DNA of 64,000 bases from an uncultured Lachnospiraceae bacterium. GTDB lineage: Bacteria > Bacillota > Clostridia > Lachnospirales > Lachnospiraceae. A program made the translations under genes and the position numbers. Of the stretch, positions 24,834 to 33,315 are shown in pieces (position 1 is the stretch's first letter; each line of letters opens with the position of its first letter). A model generated the notes under the pieces. That model made no database searches and was not told the origin of the DNA. It worked only from the letters and a program-made list of their open reading frames with translations. The DNA is taken from NCBI GenBank assembly GCA_910579505.1, contig CAJTTZ010000006.1, positions 124,001 to 188,000 on the forward strand. Reading direction: 5' to 3'.

Positions 24834-27407
24834 CTATCGTCTCCTCTTCCCGGCAATATACAGTACTCCCGTCACCGTCACCGCCAGAGCCAGAAAAACG
24901 ATCACAATCCCTGCCGCATTTCTCAGATGCCGGTCACCAGTGTCTTTCTCTAAAACCTCAGGTATCTCATCCTTCTCCGGCTGCCAGTCGATATAAGCTA
25001 TTGCATAGGGAGAAAACCTGTCGGTTGAAAAAGTAATCGTATCCGGGTTGTTGTCCTCATCTGCAAGCTGTGCAAATTCCTGACTGCCGTCCTCCTTTGT
25101 ATGAAGCCTCAATATATAAAATTTCCGGTTTTCCACCTTCAGGTGCTGCGGGACATTGATTACCACTTTAAGCGTCTCAGGCAGTTCAGAAACCATCTGC
25201 GTTTCATTGCTTTTTGAAGCCATGAGAAACACCTCGAAATACTGTCCGATATTCATACCGGGAAGTTTATTCTCCGCGAATGCCTTCTGCACCTGCGGCG
25301 TCTCTTCCCCGTTAGCGTCCTCAATATGCAGATTAATGGAAACCGGCACATCTCCCCGCAGCATCTCCATCTTTTCCTCCGCGCTGAGAACATAATCCAG
25401 TACAATCTCAAAATTAGGAACACTGGAATTTTCATAGAAGCTATTGTAGGAAGTTTCCTGTGCCGTGTCCGCAAAGTCATTCTGGATCGTCACCTGTAAA
25501 TCCCCCGTTTCCAGAGCCCCTTTCATCAGTTCAGCCTCATCCCTTTCCGCGATCAGCTTCTCCGCCTCCTGCACGGAAATATTCATATACTGCAGCGTAC
25601 CCGTCAACCTGTTCATCTCCACTGCCTGCATCTGTTCATCTAACCCCTCCCCGTCCCGGTCAGATGCATCCAAGCCGCCTGCGGGGTCCGTCTTCGCATC
25701 TTCCGGCTTACTCGTTCCTGCTGCCGTCCCACTGTCATTTTTATCCTTTTCGGGTATCGGCGCAAAGTCCGCGGAAATGGTATGGTTTTCTCCTACCTGG
25801 GCAAAGTTGTATGAAGCCGCAGCCCCTATAGGTTTGCCGTCTACATATACATTCTTAATCAAATATCCGCTCTTAGGCGTGATGGCGTACAGAATCCACG
25901 CACCCTCCGCGACCGTAGTTTTCCCCTCCGGCGTGATTAACCCGTTGGCAGATGCCGCCGCGGTAATGGTATACGTTTTCGCCTGCTCTTTCTCAAATCC
26001 CGCCACAAGACACATGTCTTTTGAAATGTTCTTTACGGAATACTCCCGCTCCGTGCTGATTGTCTTCCCATTTTCCGTCCATCCGATAAATCGGTAGCCC
26101 CGCGCGGGCTCCGCTTTTATTTTGACGTCGCTTCCCTTCTGGTAGGTCCCCTGCCCGGAAATCACTCCCGTATTTGCCGGGGAGCATGAGAGAGACAGGC
26201 TGAATTTGTTCTGGGAAAACATGGCAGTGAAGCTTCTGGAATCTGTCACATGGTTCAACTGCATCCTATTGTCCTTACTGACAACAATGTCGTTTTCCAC
26301 CCATCCGTCAAACTGATATCCGTCTCTGGCCGAAGCCTCCAGCGTTATACTCTCCCCATATCCTATGGTTTTACTCTCTGTTGCCGTTCCGCCGTTGCTG
26401 TTATTTACGGATACGCTGATCCGGCAATTAACCGGCTTAAACCTCGCTTCATATGCGGCATCGCCCCTTATGTTGTCCACCACATACTGGGAATTTCCCG
26501 AAACCCTGTCATTGCCAAGGTACCATCCGTCAAAGACATACCCATTGTTCGGCGCCGCCGAGATCACCGCATATCCGCCCTCCTTTACTGCACCGCTCCC
26601 ATACACGGCGCCGCCGTTCTCGGGAATCGCTTTCAACTGAATAAAGTAGCTGGAAGCCTGCAGGGAGACAAGGGCCGATGCGCTGTATCTGCTGTCCTGC
26701 CTGGAAACTGCCTTCACGACCAGAGACGAAGCCGTCTCGTCCGTCCCCACATTCAAAACCCCGTTGCTGTCAATAAAAGTGTTCCTGCTCGTCTGCCCGG
26801 ATACGCTCCACGCCACTTCCTTTATGTAATCGTTTTCTCCTGATACAGAAGCGGTAAAAGTACAGTTTCCTCCTTTTGACGCAACAACCGTTCCCGGAGA
26901 AATACGAATTGAGGTGATCACAGGTTCAGACGGAACCGGCTTGATAATTTCCATGGAAATCGTTACCTGTACGCCCCTTTCAAAATAAGCATCCTCCTTA
27001 TCCCCAAACAATATGAAGGTATTGTAAATTCCAGGCTCCAAAGACGTATTGGCCTCGACGGTAAAAATGCAGGACTCACCGGCGGCAAGAAAATCCGTTT
27101 CCGGCGCGTCCACAGAAATCGAATCGTGATAATCCGCCTCCCTCCACTGGAGGGCAATATCCTCCGCGCCCTGATTGGTCAGTACAATGTCCTGCCCAAG
27201 CGCTGCGCTCCCCTGTTCCAGAGACCCAAAACTGATCTGTGTTTTGTCTGTTCCCAGAACATAAGATCCGCTTTCTGCCTCTGCCACACCCTCCTCCGGG
27301 TATGCGCCAAACCCGATCTGCGCGGCATGGCATGACAATGTGCCGGCGAAAAACATCTGCGCCGCTATCAAATATGCCCCTAAAGCAAAGATACCATTTT
27401 TTCTCAT
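24834..27407 (-). CDS. Cell-surface repeat protein (InlB B-repeat-like) with C-terminal anchor
   Basis: The product has 857 residues. A signal peptide ends near SCHAAQ (about residue 30). Residues 35-165 form a beta domain (ISFGSLEQGSAALGQDIVLT, choice-of-anchor-like), and 165-255 an Ig-like domain. About four divergent InlB B-repeats follow (GYVFDGW, GYQFDGW, GYRFIGW, GYLIKNV). A Ser/Asp linker and an unrecognised 200-residue domain come next, then a transmembrane helix and GKRRR at the end. It is exported and anchored by this helix, not by LPXTG. It is the last gene of the ECF sigma operon, 67 bases after the anti-sigma gene, so it is likely under or part of that envelope response. The start has GAGGTGGG upstream. 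Confidence 0.8.
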   Translation of the reverse strand: MRKNGIFALGAYLIAAQMFFAGTLSCHAAQIGFGAYPEEGVAEAESGSYVLGTDKTQISFGSLEQGSAALGQDIVLTNQGAEDIALQWREADYHDSISVDAPETDFLAAGESCIFTVEANTSLEPGIYNTFILFGDKEDAYFERGVQVTISMEIIKPVPSEPVITSIRISPGTVVASKGGNCTFTASVSGENDYIKEVAWSVSGQTSRNTFIDSNGVLNVGTDETASSLVVKAVSRQDSRYSASALVSLQASSYFIQLKAIPENGGAVYGSGAVKEGGYAVISAAPNNGYVFDGWYLGNDRVSGNSQYVVDNIRGDAAYEARFKPVNCRISVSVNNSNGGTATESKTIGYGESITLEASARDGYQFDGWVENDIVVSKDNRMQLNHVTDSRSFTAMFSQNKFSLSLSCSPANTGVISGQGTYQKGSDVKIKAEPARGYRFIGWTENGKTISTEREYSVKNISKDMCLVAGFEKEQAKTYTITAAASANGLITPEGKTTVAEGAWILYAITPKSGYLIKNVYVDGKPIGAAASYNFAQVGENHTISADFAPIPEKDKNDSGTAAGTSKPEDAKTDPAGGLDASDRDGEGLDEQMQAVEMNRLTGTLQYMNISVQEAEKLIAERDEAELMKGALETGDLQVTIQNDFADTAQETSYNSFYENSSVPNFEIVLDYVLSAEEKMEMLRGDVPVSINLHIEDANGEETPQVQKAFAENKLPGMNIGQYFEVFLMASKSNETQMVSELPETLKVVINVPQHLKVENRKFYILRLHTKEDGSQEFAQLADEDNNPDTITFSTDRFSPYAIAYIDWQPEKDEIPEVLEKDTGDRHLRNAAGIVIVFLALAVTVTGVLYIAGKRRR

Positions 27408-27474
27408 AACCCACCTCATTTCTACTGTGTCAGCCAACCCCTATCATCAGATAGGCCCTGTCCCCATATCAGGT

Positions 27475-28203
27475 TTACTCGACACCGCCATGCGCATTTC
27501 CGTGCGCATTTCCATGATGTTTCTTTTCCCCGCCTGACTGCCCGCCATGACTGCATGCGTCAATCCGTTCCCTCAGTTCACCCATGGTCATCCCGTGGCA
27601 GTCCTCAATCGTAACATCCTCATCATACTCCAGAAGTTCCAGGTAGGTCCTGTATTTGCCAAATGACATTTCGTGCCGGTGTGCCTCCTCCCTGCAGGAA
27701 AGATCGCTGGTATATGTCAGCGCTTCATACTTCTCAGACAGTCCGCTGGAATGAATCTCCTCCAGAATCTTTTCCGGCTGTTCAGAAATGACCGTAAATA
27801 CCAGAACGGCGTCTTCTTTCAGATATCCAATATATTTATCGTCATTTAAAAGGCGGTCGATAGCCTGCATATAAGAAACGTTTTTAAGTGACATCTGTCC
27901 CAGCATTCCTTTTCCGTCATCGTTGTACGCTTCGGCGGATACCACCCTGCCAAAACAGTTGAGGCTGAGTTCTACGGACGGATTCACATCAATGCTGATA
28001 TAGGAAACTGGCTTGCTGTAAACGAGGTGTCCCCCCATTCCAATCAGACAGACCAGACCGGCTATCACCAGGGCATAAGCCGGGGCAAAACGTGTCCCGA
28101 CATGGCGTTTCCCTGACCGCTGTTCATTCAGGTACTGTAATGTATTCTGTTTCAATTCTTCTGTTGCCTGTATATTTTTCAGGCTTTCCCGAATCGGATT
28201 CAT
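27475..28203 (-). CDS. RsgI-like transmembrane anti-sigma factor with His-rich tail
   Basis: The product has 242 residues. Residues 1-45 are cytoplasmic, 47-65 are one membrane helix (ALVIAGLVCLIGMGGHLVY), and the rest is outside. The external block SYISIDVNPSVELSLNCFGRVVSAEAYNDDGKG is the RsgI middle-domain signature. The C-terminus is a His-rich tail (KKHHGNAHGNAHGG). Such proteins hold an ECF sigma factor at the membrane until an external signal arrives. The start at 28203 overlaps the sigma stop as ATGA, giving coupled translation; GGGGGT lies upstream. The cytoplasmic N-terminus is short, so sigma contact is inferred from gene order. Confidence 0.82.
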   Translation of the reverse strand: MNPIRESLKNIQATEELKQNTLQYLNEQRSGKRHVGTRFAPAYALVIAGLVCLIGMGGHLVYSKPVSYISIDVNPSVELSLNCFGRVVSAEAYNDDGKGMLGQMSLKNVSYMQAIDRLLNDDKYIGYLKEDAVLVFTVISEQPEKILEEIHSSGLSEKYEALTYTSDLSCREEAHRHEMSFGKYRTYLELLEYDEDVTIEDCHGMTMGELRERIDACSHGGQSGGEKKHHGNAHGNAHGGVE

Positions 28204-28679
28204 GCCCATTCACCCCCTAACGTCTCCCTCAGCAGGCCCTTAGCCCTTGCAAGCCATGTATATATCGTGTTTTCCTTGCGTCCCAATATTTCCGCAATCT
28301 CTGTCGCAGAATACCCTTCATAATAATAAAGGTAGATGACATTGCGATATTTTTCAGGAAGCTTCAGCACCACTTCCAATATCCCTTCCGCCGTATCATC
28401 AAGCGCCTCTCTCTCCTCAGCGATCACATCCAACGGCACCCATTTCCTCCGTGAAAAATATCTGAGCAAATCCTTACAGGCGTTAATTGTGACCCTTGCA
28501 AACCACGCCTTTTCATGCTCTCTGCTTTCAAAAGCCCCTTCGTAGAGCATATATTTCATATAGACACTCTGAAACACATCCTCGGTATCATATCTGTTTT
28601 TGAGATGTACAAAACATATTCTCCGCACCATATCCGCATAGGCTTCCATGGCAAAATTCATCTCTTCCGCGCTTTTCAA
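28200..28679 (-). CDS. ECF RNA polymerase sigma factor
   Basis: The product has 159 residues with the two ECF regions. Region 2 is MVRRICFVHLKNRYDTEDVFQSVYMKYM to about residue 85, and region 4 is LPEKYRNVIYLYYYEGYSATEIAEILGRKENTIYTWLARAKGLLR. The start is a TTG at 28679 with GGAG 8 bases upstream. Only 30 bases separate it from the terminator at 28710-28738, too little for a promoter and its own leader. Its expression therefore probably depends on read-through from the His-rich gene. The next gene is its anti-sigma, overlapping by 4 bases. Confidence 0.88.
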   Translation of the reverse strand: MKSAEEMNFAMEAYADMVRRICFVHLKNRYDTEDVFQSVYMKYMLYEGAFESREHEKAWFARVTINACKDLLRYFSRRKWVPLDVIAEEREALDDTAEGILEVVLKLPEKYRNVIYLYYYEGYSATEIAEILGRKENTIYTWLARAKGLLRETLGGEWA

Positions 28680-28709
28680 GACCGCTCTCCTTCTATCCTT
28701 TAGCCAGAC

Positions 28710-28738
28710 AAAACCCCGCTGGCATGCAGCGGGGTTTT
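28710..28738 (-). terminator. Strong terminator between His-rich gene and sigma gene
   Basis: AAAACCCCGCT (28710-28720) pairs perfectly with AGCGGGGTTTT (28728-28738) around a 7-base loop. Both strands end in TTTT. It sits 10 bases after the His-rich gene stop and 31 bases before the sigma start. Confidence 0.85.
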
Positions 28739-28748
28739 GTATTTTCCC

Positions 28749-29048
28749 TTAGTGATGACCGGAATGGTGACCTGAATGATGGCCGGAGCCGCCATGGTGG
28801 CCGGAACCGCTGTCATGGTGGTATTCAGAATGATGTTGCCCCTCATGGTACCCTCCGTAACAATAGCCGTTATAGCCCGCATCAACACACGCCCCGTCGC
28901 AGCCACCGTCACACCATATCATAGTATCAGTCGCATAATCATAATAATAACACCCGACTTCCTCCGCCGATGCCACCATCGTTGTGCTTCCCACCATGAA
29001 TGTTGCCACAGCCACCGTTACCGCCAACTTTGCCAGTTTTCTTTTCAT
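28749..29048 (-). CDS. Small secreted Cys/Tyr- and His-rich protein
   Basis: The product has 99 residues. Residues 1-28 are a classical signal peptide ending VASAEE. The mature part has a short Cys/Tyr/Gly-rich domain (GCYYYDY, CDGGCDGACVD, CYGGY; six cysteines with the signal excluded) and then a 35-residue tail made almost wholly of His, Gly and Ser (HHGGSGHHSGHHSGHH). No family is recognised. The His tail predicts binding of Zn, Ni or Cu outside the cell; the cysteines may form disulfides. It heads the operon for an ECF sigma factor and a His-tailed anti-sigma. GGAGG precedes the ATG. Function is inferred only. Confidence 0.75.
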   Translation of the reverse strand: MKRKLAKLAVTVAVATFMVGSTTMVASAEEVGCYYYDYATDTMIWCDGGCDGACVDAGYNGYCYGGYHEGQHHSEYHHDSGSGHHGGSGHHSGHHSGHH

Positions 29049-29101
29049 AATCTTTCTACCTCCGTCTACTTACTCTCAGCTATATGAGCCGTTTCATAAG
29101 T

Positions 29102-29130
29102 AATACGTCTGACAAAGCCGATTCCTTTCA
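29102..29130 (-). promoter_or_regulatory. Candidate ECF-type promoter of the His-rich gene
   Basis: TGAAAG (29125-29130) and CGTATT (29102-29107) on the minus strand are 17 bases apart, close to the TGAAAC-N16/17-CGTC pattern of ECF promoters. A weaker sigma-A pair (TTTTCA-17-TATACT near 29174-29202) lies further upstream. If the first is real, the operon would be autoregulated by its own sigma factor. Confidence 0.4.
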
Positions 29131-29199
29131 TTTTAGAAAAAATTTTTTGCTGCGTTTTTACCGCCTTAATTACAGTATAATGCAGACACATAAATTTGA

Positions 29200-29229
29200 A
29201 AAGCAGAGATCCTCCTAAACCTCTGCTTT
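29200..29229 (-). terminator. Terminator of the DUF-type lipoprotein gene
   Basis: AAAGCAGAG (29200-29208) pairs with CTCTGCTTT (29221-29229). On the minus strand TTTTC and an AT-rich stretch follow. It is 31 bases after the lipoprotein stop. Confidence 0.6.
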
Positions 29230-29259
29230 CTTCTCCCGTATCGAACAATTTCAGTTATA

Positions 29260-29787
29260 TCAGTTAATTCCCGTTATACAAAGCTCTCCGTCCACAGAAT
29301 TAAAAATAATGTTGGGAGTCGCGTCCCCCATAATAACGCCCGCTGCCGTCTCCTCCAAAACCGAGACGTCCACCGCCTCAATTACCGCACATCTTTCTTC
29401 TGTAAATACGGCATCTGCTCCAAGCGACATAAAAGCTTCCTCCGTTTCGATAGCCTCGCCGTTTACCGCGAGCGGAAAAGCACACAGCTTTGCAAGCGCG
29501 TCCATATCCTTTGCCACCACTGCCGCCTGAATCTGCCCTGCAAAGGCCGCCGTGTCGCCGTCCGCCGCTTTTTCTTCCAAGTCTTCATAGTTATCGTTCT
29601 TTTGTTCAATCTCACTCTCTGTCGGCGCACTTGCCGGTGCCTCCTCCGATGGGCTTTCCGTCTGCACCACATCCACAGGTTTGGTATCCACCGCCCCAGT
29701 CTCCGCCGGCTTTGGCGAAGCGCCGCATCCCGCGCATCCAAGTACTATTGCCCCTACAGCCAATATCCATTTCCACCTTTTCACCAT
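29260..29787 (-). CDS. Lipoprotein of unknown function
   Basis: The product has 175 residues. The N-terminus MVKRWKWILAVGAIVLGCAGC is a lipoprotein signal with the lipid-modified Cys at about residue 18 or 21. Residues 25-70 are an acidic, Pro/Ser-rich linker. Residues 75-175 form a small domain with the pattern DALAKLCAFPLAVNGEAIET and EEAFMSLGADAVF, which resembles a stand-alone cystatin/NTF2-like sensor module seen in other Clostridia lipoproteins. I do not recognise a function. The ATG has GGGAGG upstream. It is monocistronic, with its own promoter and terminator. Confidence 0.7.
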   Translation of the reverse strand: MVKRWKWILAVGAIVLGCAGCGASPKPAETGAVDTKPVDVVQTESPSEEAPASAPTESEIEQKNDNYEDLEEKAADGDTAAFAGQIQAAVVAKDMDALAKLCAFPLAVNGEAIETEEAFMSLGADAVFTEERCAVIEAVDVSVLEETAAGVIMGDATPNIIFNSVDGELCITGIN

Positions 29788-29859
29788 TATTCCTCCCGTC
29801 CATTTTTGTTTTTCATAAATATCGAAACCGCTGTACTCATTTTCGAATCCGCACTTACT

Positions 29860-29888
29860 ATACTATCCAGACCCGGTTTTTCCGTCAA
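29860..29888 (-). promoter_or_regulatory. Promoter of the lipoprotein gene
   Basis: TTGACG (29883-29888) and TAGTAT (29860-29865) on the minus strand are 17 bases apart, 73 bases before the ATG. The -10 is imperfect. Confidence 0.4.
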
Positions 29889-29953
29889 TTTCACTTCTTC
29901 GCATTTTATTGTTAATTTTTCGCAATGATCCCTGATTTTCCCCTAAGAATCTG

Positions 29954-29983
29954 TTGATAAACTCTCCCCAGGCTCGATATAAT
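29954..29983 (+). promoter_or_regulatory. Promoter of the LytTR two-component operon
   Basis: TTGATA (29954-29959) and TATAAT (29978-29983) are 18 bases apart and face the response regulator gene 70 bases downstream. Confidence 0.6.
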
Positions 29984-30053
29984 TGATATTAGCATTACAA
30001 CATTCCGACATGCTTTCAAAAATACGATTTAGGTGAAAGGAAACAACCATATT

Positions 30054-30800
30054 ATGACAATTACCATTTGCGACGACAGCATAAAGGATCTTCTGTACAC
30101 AGAGAAGCTGTTATTAAAATATAAATCACTGTATCCTGACAAAGACTTTGAACTGGATAAATTTTCCGATCCCTCCCGGCTATACCAGAAAATTTCATCA
30201 GGAAAGTTGACAGACATATATATATTGGATATGCTGATGCCAAGACGAACCGGAATTGACATAGGCAACCTGATTCGGACTTCCGGCTGTGAAAGCGTGA
30301 TTATTTACATCACTTCCTCGGAAGATTACGCCCTGGACGCCTACGGCGTGCATGCGGTAAGATATCTTCTAAAGCCCATTGACGAAAACAGGCTGTTCGA
30401 AGCGCTGGATTATTCCTTTTCCTACGCTAAGCTCAGAGTGGATTCCCTGTGCCTGATTAAGACAAAGGACGGGCTTTTGCAAAGGCCCTATTCCAAGATT
30501 GAATATGTGGAAAACGCCGGCAGAAAGCTCGAAGTGCATATGACAGACGGCGAAATACTTAAAAGCCTGTTTATCAGAAAATCTTTTGAAGAGGAAACCC
30601 GGGATATCGCAGCACAGAGAAATTTCCTGCAGATTCACAAGTCTTTTCTTGTCAATCTGGATCATGTAAAACAGCTGACCCCTGACAGTATTATCATGGA
30701 ATCCGGCAAACGCCTTCCTGTCAGCCGGGCAAAAGCTGCCAATGTCAAGCGGGAATATCTCCTCTTTGTTTCCGGCAACATCGGTGGGGGAATGATATGA
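30054..30800 (+). CDS. LytTR-family response regulator (AgrA/VirR type)
   Basis: The product has 248 residues. The receiver domain has the acidic pair CDDS (7-8), phospho-acceptor Asp59 in IYILDMLMPRRTG and Lys in RYLLKPID. The C-terminal LytTR DNA-binding domain spans about 140-240 (YSKIEYVENAGRKLEVHMTD, FLQIHKSFLVNLDHVK). Such regulators bind direct repeats and often control peptide or virulence-type systems. The ATG at 30054 gives the canonical MTITICDDS start; a GTG 21 bases upstream is an alternative. It overlaps the kinase gene by 4 bases. No signal-peptide or bacteriocin gene is adjacent, so targets are unknown. Confidence 0.85.
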   Translation: MTITICDDSIKDLLYTEKLLLKYKSLYPDKDFELDKFSDPSRLYQKISSGKLTDIYILDMLMPRRTGIDIGNLIRTSGCESVIIYITSSEDYALDAYGVHAVRYLLKPIDENRLFEALDYSFSYAKLRVDSLCLIKTKDGLLQRPYSKIEYVENAGRKLEVHMTDGEILKSLFIRKSFEEETRDIAAQRNFLQIHKSFLVNLDHVKQLTPDSIIMESGKRLPVSRAKAANVKREYLLFVSGNIGGGMI

Positions 30801-32086
30801 TTTATGTTAAAAATATATCTTATATGATGAGTCACGTTTTCTTTTTGGTGTTTCTCTATCTGTTTATGGTACACCGTTACCCCAAAAAGAAAACGCTGGC
30901 CATCTGTTTTCTTTCCTTCCTTTTTACAACCGTAATGAGTCAGTTAAAGTTAAACATCTTTCCCGACAGTTCTGTATTTTACTTTTTCACAACAATTATC
31001 CAGATCATAGCCGCACAGCTTACAGGACTCCTGATCTCCGAAAAGCGCGACAGCAGAACGCTGTTTATAGGCTTAAGCTCCTCCAACTATGTTCTGATTG
31101 GAAGTATAGTTGCATCTATTCTCTATATTATTACAGGCAGTACCTGTTTATCGCTGGCCGGAAATCTTTTGTCGCATGTTATCATTTTACTGGTTCTTTT
31201 TTATAAAGTAAGGACTACTATTTTTAAATTCTGCGAGCGGGATATGGAGAAAACCAGATGGGAAATCTGCCTGATTCCCGTATTCTTTTATTGCAGTTTT
31301 TCCAGTATTGCCTTTTTTCCCTTAACCCTTTACGACCACCCCGAAAACATCCTTGTCAGCATTTTTTTAATGATAACCATGCTCGTGTCCTACGTGGTGG
31401 TGCTGCGCTATCTGGACAGCGAGACTAAACAGGTGGAAGAATACTGGAAAAACGTGATGTTTGAATCCTATATCAAGGGACTGGAAAGCCAAAACTATTT
31501 AGCGGAGCAGGCGGAGCGCAACCTCAAAATACTCCGGCATGATATGCGGCATTTTTCCACAATGATAGAGTCCTTCCTTGATCAGGAAGAATATACGGAA
31601 ATCAAAAATATTACCGGGCATATCAATGAAGTGGTAAATGAGAATAAAGTCAACCAATACTGCGAAAATCTGATTGTCAATACAATTCTTATGAAAATGG
31701 CGGAGCAGGCAAAGTCCCTCCAAATTACCCTTCGTCTGGATGTGCTGATACCCCGACAGCTCCCTGTCAACGAATATGAGTTTGCCATGGTTCTAGCCAA
31801 TCTTTTGGAAAATGCCGTGTTCAGCACAAAAAATGCATCGCTCTCCGAGAAATCCATTGATGCAAAAATACATTGTGTCAAGGAATATCTGCTGATTGAT
31901 ATGGAAAACGAATGCGAGCAGGAAGTCCGTTTCGATTCCGTGACGGGTCTTCCCAAAAGCAGACGCGGCAAAGGGCACGGTCTCGGTATGCAGAGCGTGC
32001 AGGCTTTCTGTGACAAGATGGGCGGAACAATCGACTGCTACTGCGAAAATAACCGATTTCGGATTATCCTGTATGTGAAATTTTAA
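30797..32086 (+). CDS. AgrC-type sensor histidine kinase (GHKL)
   Basis: The product has 429 residues. About six membrane helices fill residues 1-205. A dimerisation helix then carries the phospho-acceptor His in LKILRHDMRHFSTMIESF, followed by a GHKL ATPase with ANLLENAVFSTK and KGHGLGMQSVQAFCDKMGG. This is the HPK10 layout of peptide-sensing kinases such as AgrC. It starts at ATGA overlapping the regulator stop. The partner regulator has a LytTR domain, the standard match. The input signal is unknown. It ends 1 base from the convergent LysM-GH18 gene. Confidence 0.85.
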   Translation: MIYVKNISYMMSHVFFLVFLYLFMVHRYPKKKTLAICFLSFLFTTVMSQLKLNIFPDSSVFYFFTTIIQIIAAQLTGLLISEKRDSRTLFIGLSSSNYVLIGSIVASILYIITGSTCLSLAGNLLSHVIILLVLFYKVRTTIFKFCERDMEKTRWEICLIPVFFYCSFSSIAFFPLTLYDHPENILVSIFLMITMLVSYVVVLRYLDSETKQVEEYWKNVMFESYIKGLESQNYLAEQAERNLKILRHDMRHFSTMIESFLDQEEYTEIKNITGHINEVVNENKVNQYCENLIVNTILMKMAEQAKSLQITLRLDVLIPRQLPVNEYEFAMVLANLLENAVFSTKNASLSEKSIDAKIHCVKEYLLIDMENECEQEVRFDSVTGLPKSRRGKGHGLGMQSVQAFCDKMGGTIDCYCENNRFRIILYVKF

Positions 32087-32087
32087 A

Positions 32088-33227
32088 TCACGGTCTCTGT
32101 ATCTGAAATGTGTCTTCCAGTAGCAGCCAGTTCGGACGGAAAAACCGCATGATCTGCCAGTAGCCCATCCCGCGAAGACCATACTCCGGCAAAAGGGCAA
32201 ACTTCGCCCGATAGCTTCTCACATCCTCAAACCACACTTCGTGAAGCTGCCCGTCCCTTTCATACTGGAAAAAGGGAGACATGGCCAATTCATCAAACTG
32301 AATGGGAACGCCGGCTTCTATGGCAATCCTCACCGCCTCCAGATTGCTCACAGTAGTTGCCCGTGAGGAGCCCTGCACGAAGGGCAGCGTCCAGTCATAT
32401 CCATAATTCGGGATTCCCAGATCAATCTTTGCGGGGTCAATCCGGGTGACCGCATACTCCACGACCCGCCGCACCTGATTCACAGGCGCCACAGCCATGG
32501 GCGGCCCGTAGGTGTACCCCCACTCATACGTCATAAGCAGAACGCTGTCTGCCGCCGCACCCAGAAGCCCATAGTCCTTTCCCTCATACAGAAGACCCTC
32601 CTGTGTATCGGAGGTTTTGGGCGCCAGCGCCACAGAGACATGGTATCCGTAAGGGGAAAGGTAATTTCTGACATCCGCCACAAAATCAGCAAAAGGAACC
32701 CGGTCCTCCGGCCTGATATACTCAAAGTCAATATCCACTCCCTGAAAATTCTTTTCCTGAACAGTCTCAAGAAGATTGGAAAGCAGATTATCTTTGGCGG
32801 TTTGGTCATTCACCACGGAAGTAATCAGAAAATTGTTAAAGTTTCCATCCGGCCCAAGCGGTGTCAGCGTCAGAATCGGGCGTACCCCCTGCATAATCGC
32901 AGCGTCAATCATAAACGTATCGTCCACCGTCGGCGCAACTAACTCCCCGTCCGTGGTAAACCCATAGGAAAATACGGAGAGCGACGACAGATACGGAAGG
33001 GTGTCGTTCAGTGTGTTCCGTTGAATAAAGGGATATGCATAACCGTTCACCCATGCCGGGTAGGAGGGATCAGAAGTCTCCCCCGAAGACAGAAGAAGCG
33101 CCTGCCCGACCGCCAGCGGATAAGGGTAGGCAAGCTGATTGTTATAGATGATGGACGACGCAGAAGTCCCATGGCTCTCCGCAATGGAATCTACCGTGTC
33201 CCCTGATTGTACCACATAAATTTCCAT
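32088..33227 (-). CDS. LysM-GH18 glycosidase, SleL/YaaH-type spore cortex enzyme
   Basis: The product has 379 residues. Residues 1-46 are one LysM domain (IYVVQSGDTVDSIAESHGTS), a peptidoglycan-binding module. The rest is a GH18 TIM barrel: the catalytic DxDxE is in FQGVDIDFEYI (Glu about 158), with MTYEWGYTYGPPMA and WFEDVRSYRAKF further on. SleL and YaaH have the same order with two LysM domains and hydrolyse cortex peptidoglycan in germination. There is no signal peptide, which fits a mother-cell spore protein. The start is weakly supported by AGGAAT. It might act instead on other glycans. Confidence 0.83.
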   Translation of the reverse strand: MEIYVVQSGDTVDSIAESHGTSASSIIYNNQLAYPYPLAVGQALLLSSGETSDPSYPAWVNGYAYPFIQRNTLNDTLPYLSSLSVFSYGFTTDGELVAPTVDDTFMIDAAIMQGVRPILTLTPLGPDGNFNNFLITSVVNDQTAKDNLLSNLLETVQEKNFQGVDIDFEYIRPEDRVPFADFVADVRNYLSPYGYHVSVALAPKTSDTQEGLLYEGKDYGLLGAAADSVLLMTYEWGYTYGPPMAVAPVNQVRRVVEYAVTRIDPAKIDLGIPNYGYDWTLPFVQGSSRATTVSNLEAVRIAIEAGVPIQFDELAMSPFFQYERDGQLHEVWFEDVRSYRAKFALLPEYGLRGMGYWQIMRFFRPNWLLLEDTFQIQRP

Positions 33228-33315
33228 AGATTATTCCTGCAGGTTTTTACTCTATTTTATGCAGGACTTGAAATAAAGACAACGAATCATTTTTCTGCAT
33301 AGAACCAGCCGGTTT

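Noticed and set aside
29066..29248. 60-codon minus-strand frame between the lipoprotein and His-rich genes
   Set aside because: It crosses the terminator and the candidate promoter and lacks a ribosome site.
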